Assembly (NCBI GenBank): GCA_026129545.1
Contig: JAHCHX010000001.1
Span: 1,239,501-1,303,500, forward strand
Length of the DNA: 64,000 nucleotides
DNA from: Saprospiraceae bacterium
GTDB taxonomy: Bacteria; Bacteroidota; Bacteroidia; Chitinophagales; Saprospiraceae
Direction of reading: 5' to 3'
Within the stretch, counting starts at the first letter, position 1. The number at the start of each line of letters is the position of its first letter. The notes below the pieces were generated by a model. That model was not told the origin of the DNA. It saw nothing but the letters and a program-made list of their open reading frames with translations, and did not search any database. Made by a program: the position numbers and the translations under genes. Positions 51,894-61,454 of the stretch are shown here, one piece after another.

Positions 51894-52052
51894 ATGAAAC
51901 CATTTTCTGTCCTTTTCCTAATGGCGCTTGCCTTTGCCACCTATCTTCAAAATGTAATTGACTTTTTAAAAGGAAGCGCCGACCGAAGCGTAGTCATCGT
52001 AAACTTTGATTTTTTGGAAACGAAAACACATCGTTTCCAATTCATTTTTTGA
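51894..52052 (+). CDS. Possible small exported peptide, 52 residues
   Basis: A short frame starting 37 bases after the -7 box at 51849, with a hydrophobic start (MKPFSVLFLMALAFATYL) like a signal peptide or membrane anchor, then IDFLKGSADRSVVIVNFDFLETKTH. It ends 11 bases before the PSD1 gene. I recognise no family; it could be a leader peptide of that operon or chance. Confidence 0.25.
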   Translation: MKPFSVLFLMALAFATYLQNVIDFLKGSADRSVVIVNFDFLETKTHRFQFIF

Positions 52053-52063
52053 AAATTGCGACG

Positions 52064-54835
52064 ATGAATCTCTGGCTAAAAAGGCTTCGCCACAAACAAA
52101 TCCTCGCTGCGGCCTTGCTCGTGGCGGCACTTTTCATTTTGCCTTCCCTGCTGAAAACCAACCGAATAGATTACAACACGCAGGTCAAACCTATCCTCAA
52201 CAAAAAGTGCATCTCCTGTCACGGCGGAGTAAAGCAAAAAGCGGGTTTCAGCCTGATGACCCGCGCGGATGCGCTTGCGCCCACCGAATCGGGCAAACCA
52301 GCGATTGTGCCGGGCAAACCAAGTCAGAGCGAGCTCATCCGGCGCATCATGAGCCACGACCCAGAGGAGCGAATGCCCTATCATGAAGAGCCGCTTCTCG
52401 ACGAGGAAATAGCCATTCTGAAACAATGGATAAAGGAAGGTGCCGAATGGGGAACGCATTGGGCCTACAAGCCCGTGGAACGGCCGGAAGTCCCCAAGCC
52501 GTCGCGCCGTTTATTCGGCCTGTTGGCTCCCGATAAAAACGATTGGGCAGCAAGCGACCTTGACTGGTTCATCCTCGCTCGTTTGAAAAAAGAAGGATTG
52601 GAGCCTTCCGAACGTGCCGACAAACGCACCTTGTTGCGCCGTGTCAGCCTTGATTTGCTTGGCCTACCAGCGCCCGACTCGTTGGCCGAACGCTTCCTAA
52701 ACGACACATCCTCAGCGGCATATACCCAACTGGTGGATTCACTGCTCGCCTCTCCGCGCTTCGGCGAACGCTGGGCCGCCGTCTGGCTCGACCTCGCCCG
52801 CTACGCCGACACGAAGGGCTATGAACGCGACGCAGCGCGCTTCATCTGGCGTTATCGAGATTGGCTCATCCGGGCGTTCAACGACGACATGCCTTATGAC
52901 CAATTCTTGACAGAACAACTTGCGGGTGATTTGTTGCCCAATCCCACCGATGCCCAATACATCGCCACGGGGTTCCACCGCAACACAATGACCAACGACG
53001 AAGGAGGCACCGACAATGAGGAGTTTCGCATCGCCGCCGTTCTCGACCGCGTGAACACGACTTGGGAGGCGCTGATGGGCACCACATTTGCCTGCACCCA
53101 ATGTCACGGACATCCTTACGAGCCATTCCGCCACGAAGACTATTACCGATTCATGGCGTTTTTCAACAACACCCGCGACGAGGATACTTGGGAAGATTAC
53201 CCAGCCTTGCGCCACTTCACCATCGAAGCAGATAGCGTGAAGTATCTCAAGTTCGCTGGATGGCTTGGGGAAAACCTTTCACCTGAGAAGGCAGCCGAAA
53301 TAAAATTGTTTGTCAAAACTTGGCAGCCGGCCATCTATTCCATCGCGGCAGATTCCTTTACCAATTGCGAGCTGTACGATACCAAATGGCTCACCATGCG
53401 CAACCATGCCGTAAGCCGCCTGAAAAATGTCGCGCTCGCCGGAAAAAACCAACTGCTCTGGCGCTATTGGAGCAACGTGAATGGCGGACGATGGACGGTC
53501 AGACTCGACCGACCCGACGGCCCGGTGTTGTTTTCGACCTTAGTGAAAAACACAAAAGGCAAGCGGGAAATCACGTCACTTGATTTTGATAACGAAGGGC
53601 TAAAAACCCACGACCTCTGGTTTTTTTACGAAAACCCCAACCTGAAAAAGCAGGAAGACACAGGGATGAGTTTCGATTGGTTTCACTTCTCCGAATCTTT
53701 TCCAGTCAAAAACAAAACAGTCGAGGCCGATTTCTGGCACCTGCTTCGTGCGGAATCAGCCTTCACGCCCATCATGCTCGAAAATCCAAAAGACATGATG
53801 CGCGAGACCCACGTCTTTGAACGCGGCAATTGGCTGGTGAAGGGAGCAAAGGTGACACCGGACGTGCCGGATATTTTTCCAAAATTCCCGGCAAACGCCC
53901 CCTCCAATCGTCTGGGGCTTGCGCAATGGCTTACCGATAAAAAACACCCGCTGACTGCCCGTGTCTTGGTCAATCGCCTTTGGGAACAAATGTTCGGGCA
54001 CGGCATCGTGGAGACCCTTGAAGACTTTGGCTCGCAGGGCATAGCGCCCACTCATCCAGATCTGTTGGACTGGCTTTCGTGGCAGTTAATGAATGATTAT
54101 CAATGGAGTATCAAACGGCTGCTCCGCGAAATAGTCTTGTCTGCCACCTATCAGCAGTCGTCCAAAACATCGCCGACACTACTTGAGCACGACCCTGAAA
54201 ACCATCTATACGCTCGCGGTAGTCGGGTACGACTTGGAGCAGAGCAACTTCGAGACCAAGCGCTGCGAGTCAGCGACTTACTCTGCGAGAAAATGTACGG
54301 TGCAGGCGTTTACCCCTACCAGCCTCATGGTGTGTGGCAGTCCCCGTGGAATGGCACCTCTTGGCAACAAAGCGAAGGAGAAGACCAATATAGAAGGGCA
54401 GTTTACACATATTGGAAGCGCAGCAGCCCTTACCCTTCCATGCTCACTTTCGACGGCGTGGCGCGAGAAGTTTGTGTCGCTCGGCGCATTCGCACCAACA
54501 CTCCCTTGCAGGCATTGGTTACACTCAACGACTCCGTTTATGTGGAGACGGCGTTGCATCTGGCCTTGAAAACATGGGATAAAAATGAAAATCGAGAGGC
54601 CAAGACGCTCATAGCAAGCCTTTATGAAAAAGCCACCGGACAACCCATCACGGCAGGCAAATTGGGGCATTTGCAAAAACTCTACGACACCGCGCTGCAA
54701 GCATATCGGGGCAACCCAGCCGCTCGCGGCGAAATGGTCGGCTGCGACCCGCGACACGACACACCCGAAAAAGCGGCGTTGGTATTGGTCGCAAATGCGG
54801 TGATGAATTTGGACGAATTCGTTATGAAGAACTGA
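52064..54835 (+). CDS. PSD1 / planctomycete-type cytochrome c domain protein (DUF1549, DUF1553)
   Basis: A 923-residue exported protein. The frame opens at a TTG at 52049, but the ATG at 52064 is the better start. An N-terminal membrane anchor (about 13-32) is followed by a cytochrome-c-like segment with haem motif CISCHGG (about 49-55) and GFSLMTRADAL...PGKPSQSELIRRI. The DUF1549 region (about 155-370) has ASDLDWFILARLKKEGLEPSERADKRTLLRRVSLDLLGLP, FGERWAAVWLDLARYADTKGYERD, GTDNEEFRIAAVLDRVNTTWEALMGTTFACTQCHGHPYEPF with a second CxxCH. The C-terminal DUF1553 region contains LAQWLTDKKHPLTARVLVNRLWEQMFGHGIVETLEDFGSQG. The family abounds in Planctomycetes and Bacteroidota next to DUF1501 genes; none follows here. 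It is probably a periplasmic redox or polymer-degrading protein. Confidence 0.9.
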   Translation: MNLWLKRLRHKQILAAALLVAALFILPSLLKTNRIDYNTQVKPILNKKCISCHGGVKQKAGFSLMTRADALAPTESGKPAIVPGKPSQSELIRRIMSHDPEERMPYHEEPLLDEEIAILKQWIKEGAEWGTHWAYKPVERPEVPKPSRRLFGLLAPDKNDWAASDLDWFILARLKKEGLEPSERADKRTLLRRVSLDLLGLPAPDSLAERFLNDTSSAAYTQLVDSLLASPRFGERWAAVWLDLARYADTKGYERDAARFIWRYRDWLIRAFNDDMPYDQFLTEQLAGDLLPNPTDAQYIATGFHRNTMTNDEGGTDNEEFRIAAVLDRVNTTWEALMGTTFACTQCHGHPYEPFRHEDYYRFMAFFNNTRDEDTWEDYPALRHFTIEADSVKYLKFAGWLGENLSPEKAAEIKLFVKTWQPAIYSIAADSFTNCELYDTKWLTMRNHAVSRLKNVALAGKNQLLWRYWSNVNGGRWTVRLDRPDGPVLFSTLVKNTKGKREITSLDFDNEGLKTHDLWFFYENPNLKKQEDTGMSFDWFHFSESFPVKNKTVEADFWHLLRAESAFTPIMLENPKDMMRETHVFERGNWLVKGAKVTPDVPDIFPKFPANAPSNRLGLAQWLTDKKHPLTARVLVNRLWEQMFGHGIVETLEDFGSQGIAPTHPDLLDWLSWQLMNDYQWSIKRLLREIVLSATYQQSSKTSPTLLEHDPENHLYARGSRVRLGAEQLRDQALRVSDLLCEKMYGAGVYPYQPHGVWQSPWNGTSWQQSEGEDQYRRAVYTYWKRSSPYPSMLTFDGVAREVCVARRIRTNTPLQALVTLNDSVYVETALHLALKTWDKNENREAKTLIASLYEKATGQPITAGKLGHLQKLYDTALQAYRGNPAARGEMVGCDPRHDTPEKAALVLVANAVMNLDEFVMKN

Positions 54836-54850
54836 CCAGCGAATTTGTCT

Positions 54851-56083
54851 TCAAAAAAACACCTCAATTTCGCGCTGATACGCAGTCTTCAGCCAGCCAT
54901 TTACCCGATGTTTGAATGTCCACCGGAAGAGAGGGTTGGGAGCCAGCCAGTTCAGACCCGCATCATAGATTTTAGGAGAAAGCGCCATCATCAAATGGTA
55001 CAATCTGATTTCGGCATGTAGCCGACGATATATTTCGCGGTCGTAGTGCTTGAACTGCTCGGCATCAAAGCGCCTGTCCGTCAATGCTTTGTGGGCAAAC
55101 TTCGCAGCGATGTATCCCGAAATCATGCCCGTCCCAATCCCTTCGCCGCTCGTGGGACACACCAAAGACGCGGCATCGCCCACCAACAAGTAGCCATCAC
55201 CAAAGGCCTTTCGCCGACGCGACGCCAACGGCAGCCCCCAACCCACAGGCCTCTCCAAAGGTGTGGCGCTTTGAAAACGCGGCGCAATCACCGGGTCCTC
55301 CAGAATGAGTTTTTGGAAAATATCGCGCAACTTATGCCCCCCTTTTGCTGCCACTTTGCTCACCATACCATAACCTACATTGGCCTCACCATTGGGCAGC
55401 GGAAAAATATAAAAGTAAGACATAGGCAAGCGAGGCGGAAAATAGACTTCGATGAGGTTCTGAGGGGACATCTCCGCTACACCATGCCAGTATTGTCGCA
55501 GTGTGCCCGCATAGTGGCACCGGGCAATTTTTCGCTCGCCCAAATGCCTGAGCAACACCGAATGGTCGCCATCCGCTCCGATAAGCAAGGGCGCTCTAAT
55601 TTCCAATTCCTCGCCCGACTGAGCAGAAGCCAATACCCGCCAAACATTACCATCTCGAACAAGATGCTTCACCGGGGTGCCTTGTCGAAAATCGGCGCAG
55701 GTTTCGTCAAACTTTTTCACCAAATACTCGTCAAAGTAAAGACGTTTGGCCGTCCAAAAGAGAGGGTGGGGTAGGGGGGCCTGCGGATGGGAGCGATGAA
55801 CAAAATCAACACGGCGGCCATTCTGCGTTATGAATCGTGTGCCCCAACACGGAGTGAAATTTGGGTTGTTGGGGAGCTCATGCTCCACGATGTTAGGGTC
55901 GAGATGACGCAGCACCCGCACCACCTTGAGGTCGAGGCCATCGCCACAGACCTTGTCGCGGGGAAAAACAGCGGCATCCAAAATGAGGTGGGGAATGCCC
56001 ATTTTCGCCAAAAAAAGAGAGGTGGTGGCTCCTGCCGGACCTGCTCCGATAATGAGAACGTCTGTTTTGAGTATGATGGACAT
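54851..56083 (-). CDS. FAD-dependent oxidoreductase, geranylgeranyl reductase family
   Basis: A 410-residue flavoprotein. FAD-binding motifs: VLIIGAGPAGATTSLFLAKMG (about 9-29), RDKVCGDGLDL (about 42-52, the family's CGDG), LIGADGDHSVL and DGYLLVGDAASLVCPTSGEGIGTGMISGYIAA. The last residues hold a possible amphipathic membrane-binding part (LFRWTFKHRVNGWLKTAYQ). The family reduces isoprenoid side chains (menaquinone or lipid tails) or acts as halogenase-like oxidases. The isolated context gives no substrate. Confidence 0.9.
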   Translation of the reverse strand: MSIILKTDVLIIGAGPAGATTSLFLAKMGIPHLILDAAVFPRDKVCGDGLDLKVVRVLRHLDPNIVEHELPNNPNFTPCWGTRFITQNGRRVDFVHRSHPQAPLPHPLFWTAKRLYFDEYLVKKFDETCADFRQGTPVKHLVRDGNVWRVLASAQSGEELEIRAPLLIGADGDHSVLLRHLGERKIARCHYAGTLRQYWHGVAEMSPQNLIEVYFPPRLPMSYFYIFPLPNGEANVGYGMVSKVAAKGGHKLRDIFQKLILEDPVIAPRFQSATPLERPVGWGLPLASRRRKAFGDGYLLVGDAASLVCPTSGEGIGTGMISGYIAAKFAHKALTDRRFDAEQFKHYDREIYRRLHAEIRLYHLMMALSPKIYDAGLNWLAPNPLFRWTFKHRVNGWLKTAYQREIEVFF

Positions 56084-56088
56084 AGAGG

Positions 56089-56096
56089 CGAAGGTA
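56089..56096 (-). promoter_or_regulatory. Variant -7 box TACCTTCG upstream of the flavoprotein gene
   Basis: One mismatch to TAnnTTTG on the minus strand; only five bases lie before the ATG at 56083, again a near-leaderless spacing. Confidence 0.35.
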
Positions 56097-56346
56097 GGTG
56101 TGTTCTATAAAACCATTTTGCTGTCAACACAAATCAGCCCCGTCCGCTTCACTTGGTCGAGCAAGCCCTTGGAATATGAAGTGTTTTTTTAACAAACAAC
56201 CCTTGCAACCATTTGAAAATCATGCAAATCAATCAAAGATATTCATGCCTTGCCCAATGGGCAGGCTCAAATCCTCTTTAATCTGGGGATATTCATCACA
56301 TATCGGGCAGATTCGACGTTTCTTTGCCTGATTTTTTCTCAAGCAA

Positions 56347-59300
56347 ATGGCCGAGCAGCCTCAAACACAAGATTCTCCAATGCAAAAAAGACCATTGCAG
56401 CGCATACTGGCGCTCTCGCAAATGGTGTGGCGGCGCATTGAAAACATCGTGTTTGGCATTGTGCTGACGCTCATCGTGTTGTACTTGGTTTTGCAAATGC
56501 CCGCAGTGCAAAACTGGCTGGTTCGCAAGGTGGTGGCCTACCTTTCTTCCGAATTGAACACCACCGTACAGGTGCGCAATATCAACATCAGTTTTTTCGA
56601 CAATTTGGTGTTGGAAGGATTTTATGTTCAGGATTTGAAAGGCGACACCCTCCTCTACGCCGGCGAACTGGTCGCGGGGTTGAACACCAACGTTTTTACC
56701 TTGTTCAGCAACAAGTTGGAATTCAACGAAATAAGCCTCACAAAGGCACGCTTCAACATTCGCAGAAAAACGGGAGAATACCACAACAACCTGCAATTCA
56801 TCCTTGACTATTTTGACTCCGAGCCTAAAACGCCGCCCAAGAAGCCCACGCCTTTTCGGGTTCGCATTCAAAATCTGCACTTAAGCGACGTAGAGTTTTT
56901 ACAGGACGACGAAGTGCGAGGGCAACGAATGCATTTCAAACTGCCATCCGCCACCATTCGGGTCAACAATCTTGATTTGTCATCAAAAATCGTGGACGTT
57001 CGCTCAGCCGATATCAAGGGGTTGTCCTTTGCGCTGGAAGAAAGTCCCTCGAGGCCATTGCCCGAACGCGTCGTCCCCGTCGCGCAAGCCATAGCATCCG
57101 CCATTGACACCATCGAAAATGCACAACCCAAGAGACCATTGCGATTCTCCATTGGGCGCTTTTCGCTCACAGACGGGCGGTTTTCTTTGGACAAGTACGA
57201 TGCGGTGCCGGATTATGTCCTTAGACCGGATGTGATGGATTATGAACATCTGAGAGTGCACGACATCAGCCTCCAAGCAGACAGCATTGTTTTCGACGAC
57301 GACTTGGTGTTTCGCGGCATTCTCAAAAACTTGTCCGCCAAAGAAAAATCGGGTTTCCACCTAAGCCATGTGGAAGCAGAGAGGGTAGTGGTCTGCGACA
57401 CATTGGTCGGGCTTTACAACGCGACCTTGCAAACCCCGGGCACCTCTTTGGGCGACACTATCGCGCTCCACTACAATACCTACCGGGATTTCATAAGATT
57501 TCCCGACAAAGTGCGGCTCGACATACAGTTGGACAAAGGCTCCAAACTGCGCATTGGGGATATTTCTTATTTTAGTGAGGCTGTGGCCAACAACCCGTTT
57601 TTTATTCAAAACGCGGAAGAGGTGGCTGAAATATCGGGGTTCATCTACGACAAGGTGAACAACCTGAAAGGCCGCGAATTGGACATCAAATTGGATGCTC
57701 GAACCTACATGAAGGGCAAATTCGATGGGAACAACCTGACGGGCAGCGACCCCGGCCCTCAGATAATTAGCCTAAAATTTGAAACCCTGCGTTCCGATTT
57801 CACCACCATCACTCGTATCATTCCGGGCTTCTCCGCGCCAGACTATTTTTATCGGCTTGGTCAGATAGGGTTCAGTGGCCACTACGACAACTTTTATGGC
57901 CACGACCACATCCTCGAAGGCAAACTGCTCACAGACCTTGGCGAAGGAGTAGTTGACTTGAAGCTCGACCTTTCGGCAGGCCGTGACAACGCCGTTTACT
58001 CGGGCCATATCAACATGGCCAATTTTGACCTCGCCACTTGGACAGACAACCCCGACTTTGGCCCAACGAGTTTCGACATACGAATCAAAGAACCTTCTCG
58101 TGGCCTAACCCTCAAAACTTTGGATGCGAGCGTGATAGGGAAGGTTGATTCCGTGCGCTTCCGAAATTACAACTACCAGAATATCAGCCTGAACGGCAAT
58201 TTCAAGGAATATGTGTTCAAAGGCGACCTCGGCGTGAACGACGACAATATCCGTTTTGACCTGAAAGGCAACATCAACCTGCGCGACTCGGTGCCCCTGT
58301 TCGACTTTAGCGCCAAACTTTCCCGCCTCGACCTCGGCGCCCTCAACCTACTCGACGAAGATTGGGTGCTTTCCGCCGATATTGAACGTATTTACTTGAA
58401 AGCGAGGCGTATAGAAGACGTGGTAGGCGAAATCGAGTTGAGCGATTTTATGATTCTGCAAGACAGGGAGCAAACTCATCGCATGGACGACTTGCGATTT
58501 GCGTCGGGCTACCGCCCCGATGGCACGCGCTTTTTCTCTATTCGCTCCGATATATTGGATGGGGACATGAACGGCTACTTCGATATGCCGACCTTGCCTA
58601 ACACCTTGGGGCAGTTGTTTGCGCGCCAACACCCGGCCTTTGCCGAGCGAATTGGATTGTTGCCCGATAGCACGGTGCTTACCGACAATTTCACGATGTG
58701 GCTTCAAGTCAAAGACACTAAGGGCTTTACGCGGCTATTTTCCGACGACCTCGACACGCTGCGGGGGGTACGCGCCACCGCAGCGGTAGAGGCGAGAAAA
58801 GGACTGACAAATATGCTAATAACCGCCCCTTCCATCAAATACAGCGGTGTCCAGATACAAGACCTTTATTTCAAATGGACAGGTGAACCTGACACATCTT
58901 TCTACAACCTCCGCATTCCAATCACCACATTGTCAGGCAAATACGAGTTGCCACCACTCCGACTCGACGGCTTTGTGACCGACGAGGACTTGGCTTTCAA
59001 CTTTGACGCAAAAGATAGCAGCGCCATTGTGGAAAGTATTCACCTCAACGGGTTGCTCAACATAGTGGACTCGCTTTGGCAAGTCAAATTCAATGCGTCC
59101 GAGATTGCATTGTTCAACACATCTTGGTACATGGACGAAAATAATTACATTCGTTTTGGCAAGGATGTGTTCGAGCCATACAACTTTGACTTGATGAGCG
59201 GCAACCTGCGCCTGAGTGTGGAAAAGCACAACGAAGGGCGAGGCCTCCGGCTCAGCTTGGCCAATTTCGATGTCAAGTTTGTCAACGATTTCATCAACGA

Positions 59301-61305
59301 CACCACCTTGAACATTAAGGGCAGGATAGCCGGGTTCGATGTCACCATCAAGGAATTATACCAATTGCAGGACATTGAGGCCAACATAGATATTGACGAG
59401 CTCTTCATAAAGGAAAAGTCTTACAGCAGTTTCTACGGATTTGTGAGAATGCCACACATAAAAGCGCCGCTTCAATGGCGGTTTGTGACACAAAAAGGCA
59501 TCGAGCAACCCACTTTGCGTTTTTTGGGCACATGGCTACCCCCGAGCAACGAACCGCAAACAATCGAGTTCTTGCAACAACGCATTGACATCGCGCCCGG
59601 CGAAGTAAGAGCAAGGGTGGTGGCAGACAGTTTCCAACTAGCCATACTCGAGACCATCGTACCCGGCATATCGAAAACGGCAGGCAAGTTCAATGCCGAT
59701 GCCACACTTTTTGGCACTTTTGAACAAATTGGTGTGCGGGGCAGTGCCCAAATCCTAAATGGCCAATTCCAGATGGATTACCTAGGCTCCATGTTCCACA
59801 TCAAAAATCAGCAAGTAAGCCTGACGGAATACAAAATATGGGCAGACAGCGTGGAGATATGGGATGCCACAGAAAAAAACTTGGCCATCGTGAATGGCGG
59901 GCTGATTCACAATCATTTTCACGATTGGGCTGTGGCCTGTGAAGTGGCTTCTGTCAACAACAACTTTTTGGTACTCAATACATTGCCCGACGACAACGCG
60001 CTCTACTACGGACAGGGAATAGGAAAATTCAAGGCCGTATTCAGTGGCACGTTTGTGCGAACGAACATCGTGGTGGATGCCACGACCGGGAAGGATACAC
60101 GGCTATACATCCCCATCACTTCGGCAAGCGATGCACAAGGAGCGAATTTTATCAACTACAAACCCAAGCGCCAAGCAGAAGATGTCGAAAAAGAAATAAA
60201 AAGTGTCAAATCAAATGACGATGGGCTGAACATCGAGATGAATCTCACCATAACAGAGGATGCCGAGGTTCAATTGATTTTCGACGAAAAAAGCGGCGAC
60301 ATCATAAAGGGTAGGGGAGAGGGCGACATTACTTTGGTGATGACACGAGCAGGGGAGTTCAAGATGTACGGCAGTTATCAAATTCGACGAGGGGAATACC
60401 TATTCACTTTGCTCAACTGGGTCAATAAACCCTTCAACGTGCTGAACGGAGGTACCATCAATTGGTATGGCGACCCTTATGGCGCTCAAATCAGCCTTGA
60501 CGCTACTTACGAGGAAAACACGTCGCTATACAACCTGTTGCGAGATGTGATTGAATTGATACCCAACGCCGCTAATGAGGCGAGCAAAGCCACACGGGTC
60601 GTTGTGACGATGCACTTGAAAGGCGATTTGATGAAACCCACCATCAGTTTTGACTTGGATTTCCCCAATATTTCAAGTCAGCTCCGGTCGTTGGTGGAAA
60701 ACAAGGTGCGCCTCTTGCGCCAAGACCAGAACGAACTCAACCGACAAGTATTTGGGTTGGTGGTGGTAGGGTCGTTCCTTCCGTCCAATGCTGGCGGCTT
60801 CATTCAAAACTCTGATTATCTGGCATCCGCGTTCAATACCCTGACCCAAGTGCTGAGCAACCAATTATCAAACTATTTGTCTGAATTGGCCATTGAATGG
60901 TTTGGGGGAGCGGTTTCGAGTATCGAATTCGACATTGCCTACAATGAGTATCAAAATGCCTTGACCGACCCCGGCCAAACGACCCAAGTGGGCCGTGAGC
61001 TGCAGTTGCGCCTTACCAGCGGATTTGCCAACGACCGCGTGACGGTACAATTTGGCTCACAGTTCGGCTTGGGCCAGCCCGGCACCGCCGTGCAAGAAGG
61101 ATTCTTGGGTGAGGATGTCACTGTCGAGATTCAACTCACCGAGAATCGCCAATGGCGCCTCAAAGTGTATCAGCGCACAGAACCGGACATAGCAGGCGGC
61201 CAACGCAGGGCGCGGTACGGGTTCGGCATCAGTTTTCGCAAGGACTACGATTCGTTCAGCGACATGATTGCGGGCGCGACCAACTGGTTCAAGAAAAAGA
61301 GTTGA
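56347..61305 (+). CDS. TamB-domain (DUF490) envelope transport protein
   Basis: A 1652-residue protein of the TamB/AsmA-like family that forms a lipid-carrying bridge between inner and outer membranes. It has an N-terminal membrane anchor (about 35-57, NIVFGIVLTLIVLYLVLQM), then a start typical of the family (AVQNWLVRKVVAYLSSELNTTVQVRNINISFFDNLVLEGFYVQDLKGDTLLYAGEL). A very long beta-rich body follows, then a C-terminal TamB domain (about 1290-1640) with GDIIKGRGEGDITLVMTRAGEFKMYGSYQIRRGEYLFTLLNWVNKPFNVLNGGTINWYGDPYGAQISLDATYE. Bacteroidota TamB proteins are usually this long. No tamA/bamA-like gene is adjacent. Confidence 0.94.
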   Translation: MAEQPQTQDSPMQKRPLQRILALSQMVWRRIENIVFGIVLTLIVLYLVLQMPAVQNWLVRKVVAYLSSELNTTVQVRNINISFFDNLVLEGFYVQDLKGDTLLYAGELVAGLNTNVFTLFSNKLEFNEISLTKARFNIRRKTGEYHNNLQFILDYFDSEPKTPPKKPTPFRVRIQNLHLSDVEFLQDDEVRGQRMHFKLPSATIRVNNLDLSSKIVDVRSADIKGLSFALEESPSRPLPERVVPVAQAIASAIDTIENAQPKRPLRFSIGRFSLTDGRFSLDKYDAVPDYVLRPDVMDYEHLRVHDISLQADSIVFDDDLVFRGILKNLSAKEKSGFHLSHVEAERVVVCDTLVGLYNATLQTPGTSLGDTIALHYNTYRDFIRFPDKVRLDIQLDKGSKLRIGDISYFSEAVANNPFFIQNAEEVAEISGFIYDKVNNLKGRELDIKLDARTYMKGKFDGNNLTGSDPGPQIISLKFETLRSDFTTITRIIPGFSAPDYFYRLGQIGFSGHYDNFYGHDHILEGKLLTDLGEGVVDLKLDLSAGRDNAVYSGHINMANFDLATWTDNPDFGPTSFDIRIKEPSRGLTLKTLDASVIGKVDSVRFRNYNYQNISLNGNFKEYVFKGDLGVNDDNIRFDLKGNINLRDSVPLFDFSAKLSRLDLGALNLLDEDWVLSADIERIYLKARRIEDVVGEIELSDFMILQDREQTHRMDDLRFASGYRPDGTRFFSIRSDILDGDMNGYFDMPTLPNTLGQLFARQHPAFAERIGLLPDSTVLTDNFTMWLQVKDTKGFTRLFSDDLDTLRGVRATAAVEARKGLTNMLITAPSIKYSGVQIQDLYFKWTGEPDTSFYNLRIPITTLSGKYELPPLRLDGFVTDEDLAFNFDAKDSSAIVESIHLNGLLNIVDSLWQVKFNASEIALFNTSWYMDENNYIRFGKDVFEPYNFDLMSGNLRLSVEKHNEGRGLRLSLANFDVKFVNDFINDTTLNIKGRIAGFDVTIKELYQLQDIEANIDIDELFIKEKSYSSFYGFVRMPHIKAPLQWRFVTQKGIEQPTLRFLGTWLPPSNEPQTIEFLQQRIDIAPGEVRARVVADSFQLAILETIVPGISKTAGKFNADATLFGTFEQIGVRGSAQILNGQFQMDYLGSMFHIKNQQVSLTEYKIWADSVEIWDATEKNLAIVNGGLIHNHFHDWAVACEVASVNNNFLVLNTLPDDNALYYGQGIGKFKAVFSGTFVRTNIVVDATTGKDTRLYIPITSASDAQGANFINYKPKRQAEDVEKEIKSVKSNDDGLNIEMNLTITEDAEVQLIFDEKSGDIIKGRGEGDITLVMTRAGEFKMYGSYQIRRGEYLFTLLNWVNKPFNVLNGGTINWYGDPYGAQISLDATYEENTSLYNLLRDVIELIPNAANEASKATRVVVTMHLKGDLMKPTISFDLDFPNISSQLRSLVENKVRLLRQDQNELNRQVFGLVVVGSFLPSNAGGFIQNSDYLASAFNTLTQVLSNQLSNYLSELAIEWFGGAVSSIEFDIAYNEYQNALTDPGQTTQVGRELQLRLTSGFANDRVTVQFGSQFGLGQPGTAVQEGFLGEDVTVEIQLTENRQWRLKVYQRTEPDIAGGQRRARYGFGISFRKDYDSFSDMIAGATNWFKKKS

Positions 61306-61367
61306 CTTTTTGTTTTCCAAATTTTCCTATAATTTATATTATGTTAAATAAAAGCGCAAAAACTTTA

Positions 61368-61376
61368 CCCCCCCCC
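61368..61376 (+). repeat. C9 homopolymer upstream of the arginine decarboxylase promoter
   Basis: Nine consecutive C in an otherwise AT-rich gap. It ends 17 bases before the -7 box at 61394, so it overlaps where the -33 element should lie. Slippage in the tract would change promoter spacing. Confidence 0.5.
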
Positions 61377-61393
61377 AATTTCGCGCCATCCGT

Positions 61394-61401
61394 TACATTT
61401 G
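61394..61401 (+). promoter_or_regulatory. -7 box TACATTTG upstream of the arginine decarboxylase
   Basis: Exact TAnnTTTG match 53 bases before the ATG at 61455. The usual -33 position is occupied by a C9 tract. Confidence 0.45.
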
Positions 61402-61454
61402 TGCGCATTTTCGGCTAAAGGAATTTGCGCTATCCCTCTGTTGATTGGTTTTCA

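Noticed and set aside
55046..55774. Plus-strand open frame of 242 codons
   Set aside because: Antisense to the geranylgeranyl-reductase-like gene and without domain features.
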